Shown here piece by piece: positions 36,210 to 45,786 of a stretch of DNA of 64,000 nt. The stretch is from Alcanivorax quisquiliarum (GTDB taxonomy: Bacteria; Pseudomonadota; Gammaproteobacteria; Pseudomonadales; Alcanivoracaceae): assembly GCF_023051175.1 (NCBI RefSeq), contig NZ_JALKII010000002.1:248001-312000 (forward strand). Direction: 5' to 3'. Each line of letters begins with the position of its first letter. Within the stretch, counting starts at the first letter, position 1. The translations under genes were made by a program, and so were the position numbers. Under the pieces are notes generated by a model. It was not told where the DNA came from. It made no database searches and worked only from the letters and a program-made list of their open reading frames with translations.

Positions 36210-36533
36210 TCAAACCGCGAAATCTTCGATCTGTTTGCCCTTGGCGAGTTCTGCTTGCAGCCAGTTCGGGCGCTTGCCACGGCCAGACCAGGTCAGGCTG
36301 GCGTCGTCCGGGTGCCGGAACTTGATCGCAGCCGGTCTGCGAACGGCTTTGGCGCCGGGCTTGGTAATACCCATCAGCTCTTCAATGGTCACGCCAGCTT
36401 CTTTGGCAATACGCTCGACTTCTGCTTTTGCATTCCGGATCGACTCATTTTTCTTCTTTTCGATCAAGGTGTTGGCGTCTGCAATGAGCTGTTCCAATTC
36501 AGCAATTGAGAGTGGAGCAAGATTGATATTCAT
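36210..36533 (-). CDS. H-NS-family nucleoid-associated protein
   Basis: 107 residues. A coiled-coil dimerisation region at about 8-50 (IAELEQLIADANTLIEKKK and AEVERIAKEAGVTIEEL) is followed by a basic linker. The C-terminal DNA-binding motif is FRHPDDASLTWSGRGKRPNW; the TWSGRGKRP core is diagnostic of H-NS/BpH3-type proteins. It binds AT-rich DNA and silences genes, often horizontally acquired ones. Start at 36533, with AAGGAAGATAT ahead. It is a single gene, about 125 bases downstream of plsC on the same strand. Confidence 0.93.
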   Translation of the reverse strand: MNINLAPLSIAELEQLIADANTLIEKKKNESIRNAKAEVERIAKEAGVTIEELMGITKPGAKAVRRPAAIKFRHPDDASLTWSGRGKRPNWLQAELAKGKQIEDFAV

Positions 36534-36657
36534 ATATCTTCCTTAAAAAAGCGCAAACAAAGGTCAGTTAATAGTGCCAGCGACTAGCCCACCAACCGGG
36601 GCTGCTACTCTAGCATGCTGGCAAAAAAGCACCATAGCAGGATTATTGCGATTACGC

Positions 36658-37395
36658 CTATTGCTGTGCCGCAAGAATATCCACCCGGGCTTTAATCCAG
36701 CTTTCGACGTCGGTATTAACGGCCTGGGGTGTGCGGCCCTGGGTGGAAATAGCCGGGCCGATTTCAAGGATAATGATGCCGGGCCGGCGCAGCAGTGAGC
36801 GGGCAGGCCAGCAATTTCCGGCGTTATGGGCCACCGGCAATATGGGCACGCCGGCGCGGCACGCCAACAGGGCGCCGCCGGCATTGAAGCGCCCCGTTGT
36901 GCCGGGGGCCTGCCGTGTGCCTTCCGGGTAAATGACCACATTGGTGCCGGCTGCCAAGCACTGGCCGCCTTCGCGCAGAATCATTTTCAGCGCTTCGCCG
37001 GGTTTACGCCGATCAATAGCGATCGGGCGCAGCAATGCCACGCTCCAGCCAAAAAAGGGCACCCGCATTAGTTCTTTTTTCAACACTGTTGTTTGTGGCG
37101 CAAACAGCAACTGCAAATAGAAGGTTTCCCATTGGCTCTGGTGATTGGCCATTACCACAAATGGCTGGCCAACCGGGATATTCTCGCGGCCGCGCACCTC
37201 GATTCGAACATGATTAAGATGCCTTAACAGCAGCATTACACCGCGTGTCCAGAGATTAACGAAGCGGTAGCGCTGGTCGGCGTTCAGGAATGGCGCCAGC
37301 AATACGCAGGGTATGCTATGGACGATGCCCATCAGGTAGTAAAGAACGACAAACAGCAGGCTACGTGCCTGAATATTGAAGCTGGTATTGCGCAT
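36658..37395 (-). CDS. 1-acyl-sn-glycerol-3-phosphate acyltransferase (PlsC family)
   Basis: Membrane acyltransferase of 245 residues that makes phosphatidic acid from lysophosphatidic acid. Membrane helix near 10-32. Motif I is NHQSQWETF (about 83-91), so the usual HX4D is HX4E here. Motif III is VIYPEGTRQ, and later PVAHNAGNCWPARSL. This Glu variant occurs in the PlsC subfamily found beside gmhB in pseudomonads. It is the last gene of glyQ-glyS-gmhB-plsC. Confidence 0.92.
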   Translation of the reverse strand: MRNTSFNIQARSLLFVVLYYLMGIVHSIPCVLLAPFLNADQRYRFVNLWTRGVMLLLRHLNHVRIEVRGRENIPVGQPFVVMANHQSQWETFYLQLLFAPQTTVLKKELMRVPFFGWSVALLRPIAIDRRKPGEALKMILREGGQCLAAGTNVVIYPEGTRQAPGTTGRFNAGGALLACRAGVPILPVAHNAGNCWPARSLLRRPGIIILEIGPAISTQGRTPQAVNTDVESWIKARVDILAAQQ

Positions 37396-37450
37396 AGGCC
37401 TTCCGTTACTGCATCAGACCCATCGAGGCGCCGGAAAAGGAAAGTGGGAG

Positions 37451-37999
37451 TCAGCGGCCGAGCAGATGCTCGACAAAAGCGGGCAGGCTGGCGTAAACAG
37501 GTACATCGGCCAGCTCGGGCGGTAGGCCCTTTGCCAGCGTTCGCTCGCCCTTGCCGGTACGCACCAGCACTGGCTGGCAGCCCCGCGCCGCGCCGCATTG
37601 AAGATCGCGCAGGCTGTCGCCAACCAGCCAGGCACCCGCCACCGGCTCACCCAGTGCGTTGGCGATCTGATCCAGCAACCCTGCTGCCGGCTTGCGGCAA
37701 TCGCAGCCATCCTCTGGCGCATGGGGGCAGTGAAATACCCCGTCGAGCGTGGCACCTGCGGCCGCCAGGGTTTCATGCATACGGTCGTGAATGGCGCCCA
37801 GCGTGGCAGCATCGAAGTAACCACGCCCCACCCCGGACTGGTTGGTGGCCACCACCACCTGGTAACCGGCGCGCTTGAGGCGTGCTATCGCCTCGGCAGC
37901 GCCGGGAATGGCGATCCATTCTTCAGGTGATTTGATATAGGCGTCGGAATCTTCGTTGATGACGCCATCACGATCCAGAATCACCAGGCGGGTAGCCAC
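37451..37999 (-). CDS. gmhB: D-glycero-beta-D-manno-heptose 1,7-bisphosphate 7-phosphatase
   Basis: HAD-superfamily phosphatase of the ADP-heptose pathway for the LPS inner core. 182 residues. Catalytic LDRDGVINEDSDAYI (Asp8, Asp10 region), VVVATNQSGVGRGYF and the zinc-binding cluster CPHAPEDGCDCRKP, then VGDSLRDL. The start is GTG at 37999, 5 bases after the glyS stop. The 56-base gap to plsC supports one operon. Confidence 0.95.
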   Translation of the reverse strand: MATRLVILDRDGVINEDSDAYIKSPEEWIAIPGAAEAIARLKRAGYQVVVATNQSGVGRGYFDAATLGAIHDRMHETLAAAGATLDGVFHCPHAPEDGCDCRKPAAGLLDQIANALGEPVAGAWLVGDSLRDLQCGAARGCQPVLVRTGKGERTLAKGLPPELADVPVYASLPAFVEHLLGR

Positions 38000-38004
38000 A
38001 GGCG

Positions 38005-40089
38005 TCAGCTCCCCAGCTCGGAGATATCAGCAACATTCAGGAACAGCTCGCGCAGGAACGACAGCAGCGCCAGGCGGTTTTCCCGCACCGCGGCATCGTC
38101 CGCCATCACCATCACCTGATCGAAGAACGCATCCACCGGCTCGCGCAAGCCGGCGAGCATCGCCAGCAGGGCACTGTAATCGCCCTGCTCCAGCAACGGT
38201 TCGGCAGCAGCGAATGCATCCACTACCGCGTTGGCCAGTTCCATTTCAGCGTCTTCCACCAGCAGTGCGCCGTCGATTTCATCGCCGGGCGGTGTGTCCA
38301 GCTTGGCGAGAATATTGGCCACCCGTTTGTTTGCGGCGGCCAGCGCGGCGGCTTCGGGGCGCGCCCGGAAGGCGGCAACGGCTTTTACCCGGCGATCGAA
38401 ATCCAGCGGCCGGCCGGGGGCGACGGCCAGCACGGAGAGAATCACAGGTGTATCAATACCCTGCTCTTGATAGTACGCACGGTAACGGCCATTGATGAAC
38501 GCCACCGCTTCGCGGGCTTTGCCGGCGTCGATGCGCTCGCCGAGCAGGCTGATGGCGTCGTCTACCAGGGCGGGAATATCCAGCGGCAGCTGGCCTTCGA
38601 TGATGATGCGCAGGATACCCAGCGTGGCCCGGCGCAGCGCGTACGGGTCTTTATCGCCGGAAGGTTTCTGCCCGATACCGAAAATGCCCACAAGCGTGTC
38701 GAGCTTGTCGGCAATGGCCAAGGCGCGGCCGGTGAGCGTGGAGGGCAGTGCATCGCCGGCAAAACGCGGCTGATATTGCTCTTTCAGGGCGAGCGCCAGT
38801 TCTTCCGGCAGCCCTTCGTGGCGCGCCAGGTAATAACCCATCACGCCTTGCATGGTGTCGAATTCGTACACCATTTCCGAGGCGAGATCTGCCTTGCACA
38901 GCCGGCCGGCCTGCTCGGCCAGCGCGGCATCGCCACCGGCTTGCGCGGCAATTGTGGCTGCCAGCCTGGCAATGCGCTCGCATTTGTCGGCCACCGTGCC
39001 CAGTTGTTGCTGGAACACCACTTGCTTGAGCGATTCGGCATGTTGCGCCAGTGTTTTCCGGCAGTCGTTATCGTAGAAAAAGGCGGCATCGGCCAGGCGC
39101 GGGCGGATCACCTTTTCGTTGCCCCGGATCACCAGGGCCTTGTCGCTGCTGTCGATATTGCTGACGGTAATAAACGCATCGGTAAGCCGGCCCTCGGCAT
39201 CCACCACCGGGAAATACTTCTGATGCTCCTGCATGGCAGTGATCAGCGCTTCCTGCGGCACGCGCAGGAAATCCTTGTCGAAGCGCCCCAGCAACGGCAC
39301 CGGCCACTCCACCAGCGCCGTGACTTCATCCAGCAGCTCGTCGTCAATGACCGCCACACCGCCGGCCTGCTTGCCTGCCGCAGTCACTTGCTCGCGCACC
39401 AGCTCGCGGCGGCGGGCAAAATCGGCGATCACCTGGCCGTCTTGCTCAAGGCGGCTTTCGTACTCGGCCGGGTGCGTCAGGCCAATGGGCGCCGGGGCGT
39501 GGAAGCGATGCCCGTAACTCTGCTTGCCGGCCTCAAGATCCAGCAGCGATAACGGCAGCACCTCGCTATCCAGTAGCGCAACAAGCCAGTGCACCGGGCG
39601 CACAAACTGCACCTTGTGCGCGCCCCAGCGCATGCGTTTGGCAATGGGCAAGCGCTGCACCGACTGCGCCAGGAACTCGGGCAGCAATTCGGCCACGGCG
39701 CGGCCGCGCTCGGTGACGCGGGCGATCAGCCAGGCGCCTTTGTCGGTTTCCAGCGTCTCCAGATCGCTGACGGCCAGCCCCACTGACTGGGCAAAGCCCT
39801 GCGCGGCGCGTGTCGGGTTGCCGTCCTTGTCAAAGGCGGCGGCAACGGCCGGGCCGCGACGCTCGATCTCGCGATCCGCCTGGCGGGTTTGCAGCGCATC
39901 AATACGAAACGCCAGGCGGCGCGGGGTAGCGAAAACATGCATGGCCCGGTGTGACAGCCCGGCTTCTTCCACCTGGCGCAGCACTTCTCCGGCAAAGGCG
40001 TTGGCCAGAGGCAGCAGGGAGGTTGGCGGTAACTCTTCGGTGCCCAGCTCGATCAGCAGGTCAGCGTGTGATACGGATGTGGCAGACAT
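38005..40089 (-). CDS. glyS: Glycyl-tRNA synthetase beta subunit
   Basis: Beta chain of the alpha2beta2 bacterial glycyl-tRNA synthetase, carrying tRNA recognition and anticodon-binding functions. 694 residues. It begins with ADLLIELGTEELPPTSL and ends in the DALR-type anticodon domain region (DQVMVMADDAAVRENRLALL). The start ATG overlaps the glyQ stop by one base (TAATG). Full length. Confidence 0.98.
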   Translation of the reverse strand: MSATSVSHADLLIELGTEELPPTSLLPLANAFAGEVLRQVEEAGLSHRAMHVFATPRRLAFRIDALQTRQADREIERRGPAVAAAFDKDGNPTRAAQGFAQSVGLAVSDLETLETDKGAWLIARVTERGRAVAELLPEFLAQSVQRLPIAKRMRWGAHKVQFVRPVHWLVALLDSEVLPLSLLDLEAGKQSYGHRFHAPAPIGLTHPAEYESRLEQDGQVIADFARRRELVREQVTAAGKQAGGVAVIDDELLDEVTALVEWPVPLLGRFDKDFLRVPQEALITAMQEHQKYFPVVDAEGRLTDAFITVSNIDSSDKALVIRGNEKVIRPRLADAAFFYDNDCRKTLAQHAESLKQVVFQQQLGTVADKCERIARLAATIAAQAGGDAALAEQAGRLCKADLASEMVYEFDTMQGVMGYYLARHEGLPEELALALKEQYQPRFAGDALPSTLTGRALAIADKLDTLVGIFGIGQKPSGDKDPYALRRATLGILRIIIEGQLPLDIPALVDDAISLLGERIDAGKAREAVAFINGRYRAYYQEQGIDTPVILSVLAVAPGRPLDFDRRVKAVAAFRARPEAAALAAANKRVANILAKLDTPPGDEIDGALLVEDAEMELANAVVDAFAAAEPLLEQGDYSALLAMLAGLREPVDAFFDQVMVMADDAAVRENRLALLSFLRELFLNVADISELGS

Positions 40090-41093
40090 TATTGCTCCCC
40101 CTTGGTGCTGCGCTTCTGCTGGCTGTCTTTCTTCTCGCGGGCTTCGGCCTGCCGTGCCAGTTGCGCCAGCACTTCGTCACGCAGGGCGGGGTCTGCCATG
40201 GGGAAACCCAGCGCCTGGCGGGCATTGAAGTAAGCCTCCGCCACGGCGCGTGCCAGCGTTCTCACGCGCAGGATAAAGCGCTGGCGCTCGGTAACGGAAA
40301 TGGCCTTGCGGGCGTCGAGCAGATTGAAGGTGTGTGATGCCTTGAGCACATATTCATAGGCCGGCAGCGGCAGCCCCGCTTCGATCAGGCGGCTGCTTTC
40401 GCGCTCGAACAGATCGAACTGGCCAAACAAGGCGTCTACGTCTGCGTATTCGAAATTGAACGTGGACATCTCGATTTCGTTTTGCAGGAAAACGTCGCCA
40501 TAGGTCACTTTGCCGAACGGGCCATCCGACCAGATCAGGTCGTAAACGGAATCGACGCCCTGCAGGTACATCGCCAGCCGTTCCAGGCCGTACGTGATTT
40601 CGCCGGTCACCGGATAGCAATCAATCCCGCCGATTTGCTGAAAGTAAGTAAATTGAGTGACTTCCATACCATTGAGCCAGACTTCCCAGCCCAGGCCCCA
40701 GGCACCCAGCGTGGGCGACTCCCAGTTATCTTCCACGAAGCGCACATCATGCACGCGGGTATCAAAACCGAGCCGCTCCAGCGAGCCGAGATAAAGTTCC
40801 TGAATATTGTCCGGCGATGGCTTGAGCACGACCTGAAACTGATAGTAGTGCTGTAACCGGTTCGGGTTCTCGCCATAACGCCCGTCGGTGGGGCGGCGTG
40901 ATGGTTGCACGTAGGCGCTGTTCCAGTTTTCCGGGCCGATGGCACGCAAGAAGGTGCACGGATGAAATGTGCCCGCGCCCACCTCCATGTCCAGCGGCTG
41001 TACGATAACGCAGCCTTGCTCTGCCCAGTATTGTTGCAAGGCCAGAATCAGGCCCTGAAACGTGCTGATATCCACTTGCGGTTGAGCCGCCAT
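40089..41093 (-). CDS. glyQ: Glycyl-tRNA synthetase alpha subunit
   Basis: Catalytic chain of the heterotetrameric glycyl-tRNA synthetase. 334 residues from ATG at 41093, preceded by [28 protein letters not shown] and [15 protein letters not shown] are the conserved N-terminal motifs; the frame is open further upstream but without family similarity. First gene of glyQ-glyS-gmhB-plsC and divergent from tag. Confidence 0.98.
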   Translation of the reverse strand: MAAQPQVDISTFQGLILALQQYWAEQGCVIVQPLDMEVGAGTFHPCTFLRAIGPENWNSAYVQPSRRPTDGRYGENPNRLQHYYQFQVVLKPSPDNIQELYLGSLERLGFDTRVHDVRFVEDNWESPTLGAWGLGWEVWLNGMEVTQFTYFQQIGGIDCYPVTGEITYGLERLAMYLQGVDSVYDLIWSDGPFGKVTYGDVFLQNEIEMSTFNFEYADVDALFGQFDLFERESSRLIEAGLPLPAYEYVLKASHTFNLLDARKAISVTERQRFILRVRTLARAVAEAYFNARQALGFPMADPALRDEVLAQLARQAEAREKKDSQQKRSTKGEQ

Positions 41094-41289
41094 GATCAAT
41101 CCTGTCGCCTGGAAAATTGAAAGTCGGCTGCGCGGTTGATGGCGCAATGCCCCTGCAAACCGGTAAAAATCAAGCCGCCAAGTATAGCGTCCCGCTCTGG
41201 CGGGTGATACCGGGGCTGGCGGGCACGCGGCCGCCGCCGTCATAATGCCACTGTCCATAAGGGCAGCCTGCTGCAACGAGGTGATACCG

Positions 41290-41868
41290 ATGACTGCCGA
41301 AGCGCCTTGCCCCTGGTGCCTGAATGATCCGCTTTACCGCCGTTATCACGATGAGGAATGGGGCGTGCCCGTGCACGACGACAAGGTGCTGTTCGAGTTT
41401 CTGATACTGGAGGGTGCCCAGGCCGGCCTGAGCTGGATTACCGTGTTGCGCAAACGGGAATGCTATCGCGAGTGGTTTGCCGGTTTTGATCCGGCCAGGG
41501 TGGCGCGTTTTGGCGCGGCGCATGTGGAGCGGATGTTGCAAGATCCCGGGCTTATACGGCATCGCCTGAAACTGGAATCCGCGATCACCAACGCGCAGGC
41601 GTTTCTTGCCGTGCAGAAAGAATACGGCAGCTTCGATGCGTATTTATGGAATTTTGTCGGCGGCCAGCCGATTGTAAATCGGCCACGGCAGCTGGCCGAT
41701 GTCCCGGCGGTGACACCGCTGGCAGAGCAGTTGAGCAAGGATCTCAAGCGGCGCGGCTTTCGCTTTGTCGGGCCGACCATCATGTATGCGTATATGCAGG
41801 CGATGGGTGTGGTGAACGATCACCTGGTGAGCTGCCCGCGGCACAAGATTTGTGCCGCGATGCAGTGA
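41290..41868 (+). CDS. tag: DNA-3-methyladenine glycosylase I
   Basis: Removes 3-methyladenine from alkylated DNA, starting base excision repair. 192 residues. The zinc site uses Cys7 and Cys10-type residues at the N-terminus ([20 protein letters not shown]) and His/Cys near the end (DHLVSCPRH). [14 protein letters not shown] and [20 protein letters not shown] are also characteristic. ATG at 41290 has GAGGTGATACCG ahead; the frame is open to 41245. Confidence 0.97.
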   Translation: MTAEAPCPWCLNDPLYRRYHDEEWGVPVHDDKVLFEFLILEGAQAGLSWITVLRKRECYREWFAGFDPARVARFGAAHVERMLQDPGLIRHRLKLESAITNAQAFLAVQKEYGSFDAYLWNFVGGQPIVNRPRQLADVPAVTPLAEQLSKDLKRRGFRFVGPTIMYAYMQAMGVVNDHLVSCPRHKICAAMQ

Positions 41869-41874
41869 GCGACA

Positions 41875-42615
41875 TTACTGGCGCGTGAAGATGGCGTTGA
41901 TCAACTCGCCGCCACGGCCCAGCGGATCGCGCCGGATCTGCTGTTCTTCCGCTGCCATGCGCGTGAACAGGCCGTCCAGGCTGCGATCCAGCACATAACG
42001 CTCAAGATCAAGATTCAGCCGACCGCTGATGGGCAATGAGTTATACACATCCACCACCAGCCGGTACTGATCGTAGAAACCGACCTGCTCCAGATTGCTG
42101 CGGATAATCGGCTGGTAGCGCTGACGCAGTGTTGCTTCGGTCTGCTCGCGAAAATAGCTGGTTGCGGCAGTGTCGCCGCCACGCACGATACCCAGCGCGT
42201 CAGAAATGCTCATGCCCCGGATAGTGGTGAGAAATACTTCGGCGGCTTCCCCGGCGGCCTGTTCCGCACCGGCGTTCATGCTGGCCTCCAGCCGGTCCAC
42301 ATGCTGGCCAAGGCCAAACTGACGCAAGGCGCTGGTGACCTGATTGACCTCGCTCGGCAGTGCCAGCCGCAGTAGCGGATCATCGCCATAGCCACCCGGC
42401 TGGGAGAGTGCTGTGGTGGCGCGCTCACTGCTGATCTCCAGTGTCTGGCGCACGGCGGTGGCGAGATGTGAAGAGCTGCCGTTTTGCCCGGCTGTGCCGC
42501 CGCCTGCCGCCAGATACTCGTTCAGGCCGGCGCAGCCTCCGGCCAGCAGTGCGGCACACAGCACGGCTGCGCGGGCCAGCCACGGGCGCCGGGTGGAGAA
42601 AATGTGATTCAGCAT
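41875..42615 (-). CDS. DUF4197 family lipoprotein
   Basis: 246 residues. The signal peptide ends in a lipobox-like LLAGGC (Cys about 27), then a Gly-rich linker. The DUF4197 body shows SQPGGYGDDPLLRLALPSEV, AGEAAEVFLTTIRGMSISDA and GGDTAATSYFREQTE, an all-helical periplasmic domain of unknown function. The chosen start, ATG at 42615, gives a proper signal peptide; the frame is open to 42948. It converges on tag and is divergent from the MFS-acyltransferase gene. Confidence 0.88.
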   Translation of the reverse strand: MLNHIFSTRRPWLARAAVLCAALLAGGCAGLNEYLAAGGGTAGQNGSSSHLATAVRQTLEISSERATTALSQPGGYGDDPLLRLALPSEVNQVTSALRQFGLGQHVDRLEASMNAGAEQAAGEAAEVFLTTIRGMSISDALGIVRGGDTAATSYFREQTEATLRQRYQPIIRSNLEQVGFYDQYRLVVDVYNSLPISGRLNLDLERYVLDRSLDGLFTRMAAEEQQIRRDPLGRGGELINAIFTRQ

Positions 42616-42862
42616 GGTCGATTCCTTCGGTCTGCCTGTCGTCGAGATAGAGAAACGAGCGGCTAATATAAAGCAAAATGGCGGGTTGCGGCGTGCAGCA
42701 CGGCAAAACCAGGAAACGGGGGCACAAGGCGACGGGCAGCGACTGCTGAGTACCGTGTCGCGCCGCGGCGCGCCAAACAGTGATGCCGGCCCTGCCCTTG
42801 GCCGTTGCAGGAATGATAGGCTTCCCGGATGCCTTCTCCGACCCCCGAATAAGGACGTTTTC

Positions 42863-44752
42863 ATGGCTGCTGATGTGTCACTGGCCCGGCTGCTGGGTGC
42901 GAAACGCTTTGCGCCGTATTTTCTGACGCAGTTTTTTGGCGCGTTCAACGATAACGTCTATCGACAGGCACTGATCCTGCTGATCACTTCCGGGGTGGTG
43001 ACCAGCGTTGCCCCCAATACGCTGAACAATATCGCGCTGGCGCTGTTCATTCTGCCGTTTTTCCTGTTCTCCGCACTGGCCGGGCAGTTTGCGGACAAAT
43101 ACGACAAGGCCATGCTGATTCGCCGGGTGAAGCTGGTCGAAGTGCTGGTCATGCTGGTCGCGGCGGTGGGGTTTTATTTCGACGCTGTGTGGTTTCTGCT
43201 GGGCGTTCTGTTCTGTATGGGATTTCAGTCCACCTGCTTCGGGCCGCTGAAATACTCGATCATGCCGCAGCATCTCAAGAGCACCGAGCTGGTGGCGGGC
43301 AATGCTCTGGTGCAGCAAGGCACCTACATCGCCATTCTGCTTGGCTCCATTTCCGGTGTGGCGCTGAATATGTCCGGCTCGGCCAGCTGGTGGGGCCCCA
43401 CTGCGGTGATCGTTATCGCGATAGCAGGCTATCTTGCCTCGTTGGCGGTCCCGCCGGCGCCGGCCGCTGATCCATCGGTAAAGATCAGCTGGAATATTTT
43501 CAGTGAAACAAAGCGCGTGATCGGCCATGCCCGTGAGGTGAAGTCGGTCTGGTATTCGGTGCTGGGCATTTCCTGGTTCTGGTTTATGGGCGCGGCGTAC
43601 ACCACACAGCTGAAAGTATATGTGGACGATTATATTTTCGGCACCGAGATGGTGTATGCGTTGCTGCTTGCCACCTTCTCCATCGCCATCGGGGTGGGCT
43701 CTGTTCTGTGCGAAAAGCTGTCGGGAAAGCGGGTCGAGCTGGGCCTGGTGCCGATTGGCTCTTTGGGGCTTTCTCTGTTCAGTATTGATCTGTTTTTTTC
43801 CTACCAGGGCCTTGCGGCGCCGGCGGATGGCACCAGCATGACAGTGCGCGAATTCATCGCCGATGGAGCCGGGCGGCGCATCCTGGTTGATCTGCTGGGC
43901 ATTGGCATATTTGGTGGGTTTTATATCGTGCCGTTGTTTTCCTTTGTGCAGTGGCGCACACGGGCATCGCATCTGGCGCGGGTGATCGGCGCCTGCAACG
44001 TGCTCAATGCATTGTTCATGGTGGCCTCTGCGATAGCCGGCATCGTCGTGGTTGGCGTGATGGGCATCTCCATCCCGGGGTTTTTCCTGTTGCTTGCCTT
44101 TGCCAACCTGATAGCCGCCGCCATCATTTACACAGCGGTGCCGGAGTTCATGATCCGGTTCATCATCTGGATGCTGACCAAGCTCATGTACCGTGTGAAA
44201 CGGGATGGCCTTGAGCACATACCGGAGCAAGGCCCCTGCGTGCTGGTCTGCAATCATGTCAGCTATGTGGATGCGCTGCTGATCGCCGGCTCGGTGCAAA
44301 GGCCAGTGCGATTTGTGATGCAGCAGCAGATTTATGACATGCCGCTGCTCAACTATATTTTTCGAACCGGCAAGGCGATTCCTGTGGGCAGCAAGACGCG
44401 TCAGCCGGAGGTGTATGAGCGCGCCTTTGTGGCAATTCGCGAAGCGCTGCAAGACGGCCACGTGGTGTGTATATTTCCCGAAGGGCGGCTTACCACCGAT
44501 GGCGATATCGCAGAGTTCCGTGCGGGTATCGAAAAGATCGTCGCCGAAACGCCCGTGCCGGTTATTCCCATGGCCTTGCAAGGGCTTTGGGGCAGTTTTT
44601 TCAGCCATCAGGGCGGGCGAGCGCTGGCGAAACTGCCCCGGCGGCTGCGTGCGCGGGTTGCTTTACGAGTGGGCCAGCCGGTACCGGCAGAGGCTGTGAG
44701 CGCCCTTGGGCTGCAGCAGCAGGTGCAGGAATTGCGAGGCAGCCGCGCTTGA
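42863..44752 (+). CDS. MFS transporter fused to a PlsC acyltransferase (LplT-Aas-like)
   Basis: 629 residues. The first 410 are an MFS transporter like the lysophospholipid flippase LplT (FAPYFLTQFFGAFNDNVYRQ near the N-terminus, about 12 helices). The C-terminal 210 are an acyltransferase with NHVSYVDALL (HX4D) and CIFPEGRLT. This should flip lyso-phospholipid inward and re-acylate it. Larger homologues have a third AMP-ligase domain; this one stops after the acyltransferase. Start ATG 42863 with AAGGACG ahead. Confidence 0.93.
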   Translation: MAADVSLARLLGAKRFAPYFLTQFFGAFNDNVYRQALILLITSGVVTSVAPNTLNNIALALFILPFFLFSALAGQFADKYDKAMLIRRVKLVEVLVMLVAAVGFYFDAVWFLLGVLFCMGFQSTCFGPLKYSIMPQHLKSTELVAGNALVQQGTYIAILLGSISGVALNMSGSASWWGPTAVIVIAIAGYLASLAVPPAPAADPSVKISWNIFSETKRVIGHAREVKSVWYSVLGISWFWFMGAAYTTQLKVYVDDYIFGTEMVYALLLATFSIAIGVGSVLCEKLSGKRVELGLVPIGSLGLSLFSIDLFFSYQGLAAPADGTSMTVREFIADGAGRRILVDLLGIGIFGGFYIVPLFSFVQWRTRASHLARVIGACNVLNALFMVASAIAGIVVVGVMGISIPGFFLLLAFANLIAAAIIYTAVPEFMIRFIIWMLTKLMYRVKRDGLEHIPEQGPCVLVCNHVSYVDALLIAGSVQRPVRFVMQQQIYDMPLLNYIFRTGKAIPVGSKTRQPEVYERAFVAIREALQDGHVVCIFPEGRLTTDGDIAEFRAGIEKIVAETPVPVIPMALQGLWGSFFSHQGGRALAKLPRRLRARVALRVGQPVPAEAVSALGLQQQVQELRGSRA

Positions 44753-44861
44753 GCGATGACGATAGCGAGCGCTGGTGATGAAATCCGGACACAAGTGCTG
44801 CCGGCCACAATGACAGGAAAGAAATACCGCTGCCCACCCAGGGCGATCGAGGGAGAAAGAT

Positions 44862-45233
44862 ATGGGAAGTCCGAGCCGCTCGGCACGTGGCAAGGCATAT
44901 TATTTCTGGCGCGTGCTGGCGGTAAGCTGCGCTCTGGCGTTGGGCATCCTGAGCCTGTGGCCGGCGGACGAGCTGGTGCGCCTGGGTGCCACGCACCTCA
45001 ACGACAAGGTCGGTCATTTTATCGGCTACTTACTGCTTGCCGGATTGTTTGGCAGTGGCTGGCCGCGCCGACCGCTCTGGCAGATATGGGTGGCGACCTT
45101 TCTATTCGGGCTGCTGATCGAGTACGCGCAATCTTTCACGCCGTCGCGGCAGTTCGAGATGCTCGACATGGTTGCCAATGGCACTGGCGCATTGGTGGCT
45201 GTGGGGGCGCTGTGGTTCTGGCGCCGCCGCTAA
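44862..45233 (+). CDS. VanZ-like membrane protein
   Basis: 123 residues with four predicted membrane helices (about 14-33, 48-66, 70-90, 102-119). LNDKVGHFIGYLLLAGLFG and GLLIEYAQSFTPSRQFEMLDMVANGTGA match the VanZ family, named from teicoplanin resistance but widespread with no clear role. ATG has GGAGAAAGAT ahead. It converges on the DUF4124-like gene, stops 4 bases apart. Confidence 0.88.
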   Translation: MGSPSRSARGKAYYFWRVLAVSCALALGILSLWPADELVRLGATHLNDKVGHFIGYLLLAGLFGSGWPRRPLWQIWVATFLFGLLIEYAQSFTPSRQFEMLDMVANGTGALVAVGALWFWRRR

Positions 45234-45237
45234 GTTG

Positions 45238-45681
45238 TCATGGCGTTGGCGGGTGGATTCGGGCGCGGCGTTCCAGTGGTGCAAATTCTTGCCGGGCAGC
45301 TCTGATGCGAGCCTGGGCTGCCGAGCGCTCGCGGCCTTGCAGCAAGCCACGCTGCAAATCACGCTCCAGCCCGTCAAGCTCGATTCGCAACTGCCGCCAG
45401 CGGGTGCGCTCCCCGAAACTGAGCGGGCCCTCTGCACGGCGTGGGGCTGCTTCGCGTTCGCGTGCGGCGGGCGTTGCTGTTTGGGGGCGTGTCTGGCGCT
45501 GCGCGGGCAGTTCCATCGCACTGATCTCACCAAGCGGTGGCAGCGTAACCGGCTCGGCCCCCTCGCAGGGCTGGTTGGAAAACACTGGCTCGCCGTCTGC
45601 GCCAGGGCAGCGCCAGATCACATCGGCTTGTGTGGTCACTGCGGCGCTCATCAGCAGTAGTGTCAAAATTGCTCTTGGCAT
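45238..45681 (-). CDS. DUF4124-like periplasmic protein
   Basis: 147 residues with a signal peptide (PRAILTLLLMSAAVTTQA) then the DUF4124-type motif VIWRCPGADGEPVFSNQPC. A long charged helical C-terminus follows (RTRWRQLRIELDGLERDLQR). The start is ATG at 45681; the frame is open to 45717. Function unknown. It is separated from HMG-CoA lyase by about 70 bases. Confidence 0.8.
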   Translation of the reverse strand: MPRAILTLLLMSAAVTTQADVIWRCPGADGEPVFSNQPCEGAEPVTLPPLGEISAMELPAQRQTRPQTATPAAREREAAPRRAEGPLSFGERTRWRQLRIELDGLERDLQRGLLQGRERSAAQARIRAARQEFAPLERRARIHPPTP

Positions 45682-45786
45682 TGTCGTTCCGTCGCTCAAC
45701 ACGTCCTCGTCTTCCACATAGTGCCGCGTCTCGCGGGTTACGACTGTAGGTCAACGCTTAATATGTTGTAAGCTTTTGCCGACAGA

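Noticed and set aside
35993-36280. 95-residue minus-strand frame after gyrB
   Set aside because: It overlaps the H-NS gene end and the winged-helix remnant on the other strand and has no family features.
41094-41276. Extended start of glyQ
   Set aside because: ATG at 41093 has a ribosome binding site and begins the conserved family sequence; the upstream part is unlike GlyQ.
42616-42948. Extended start of the DUF4197 gene
   Set aside because: It would bury the signal peptide and lipobox inside the protein and overlap the divergent transporter gene.
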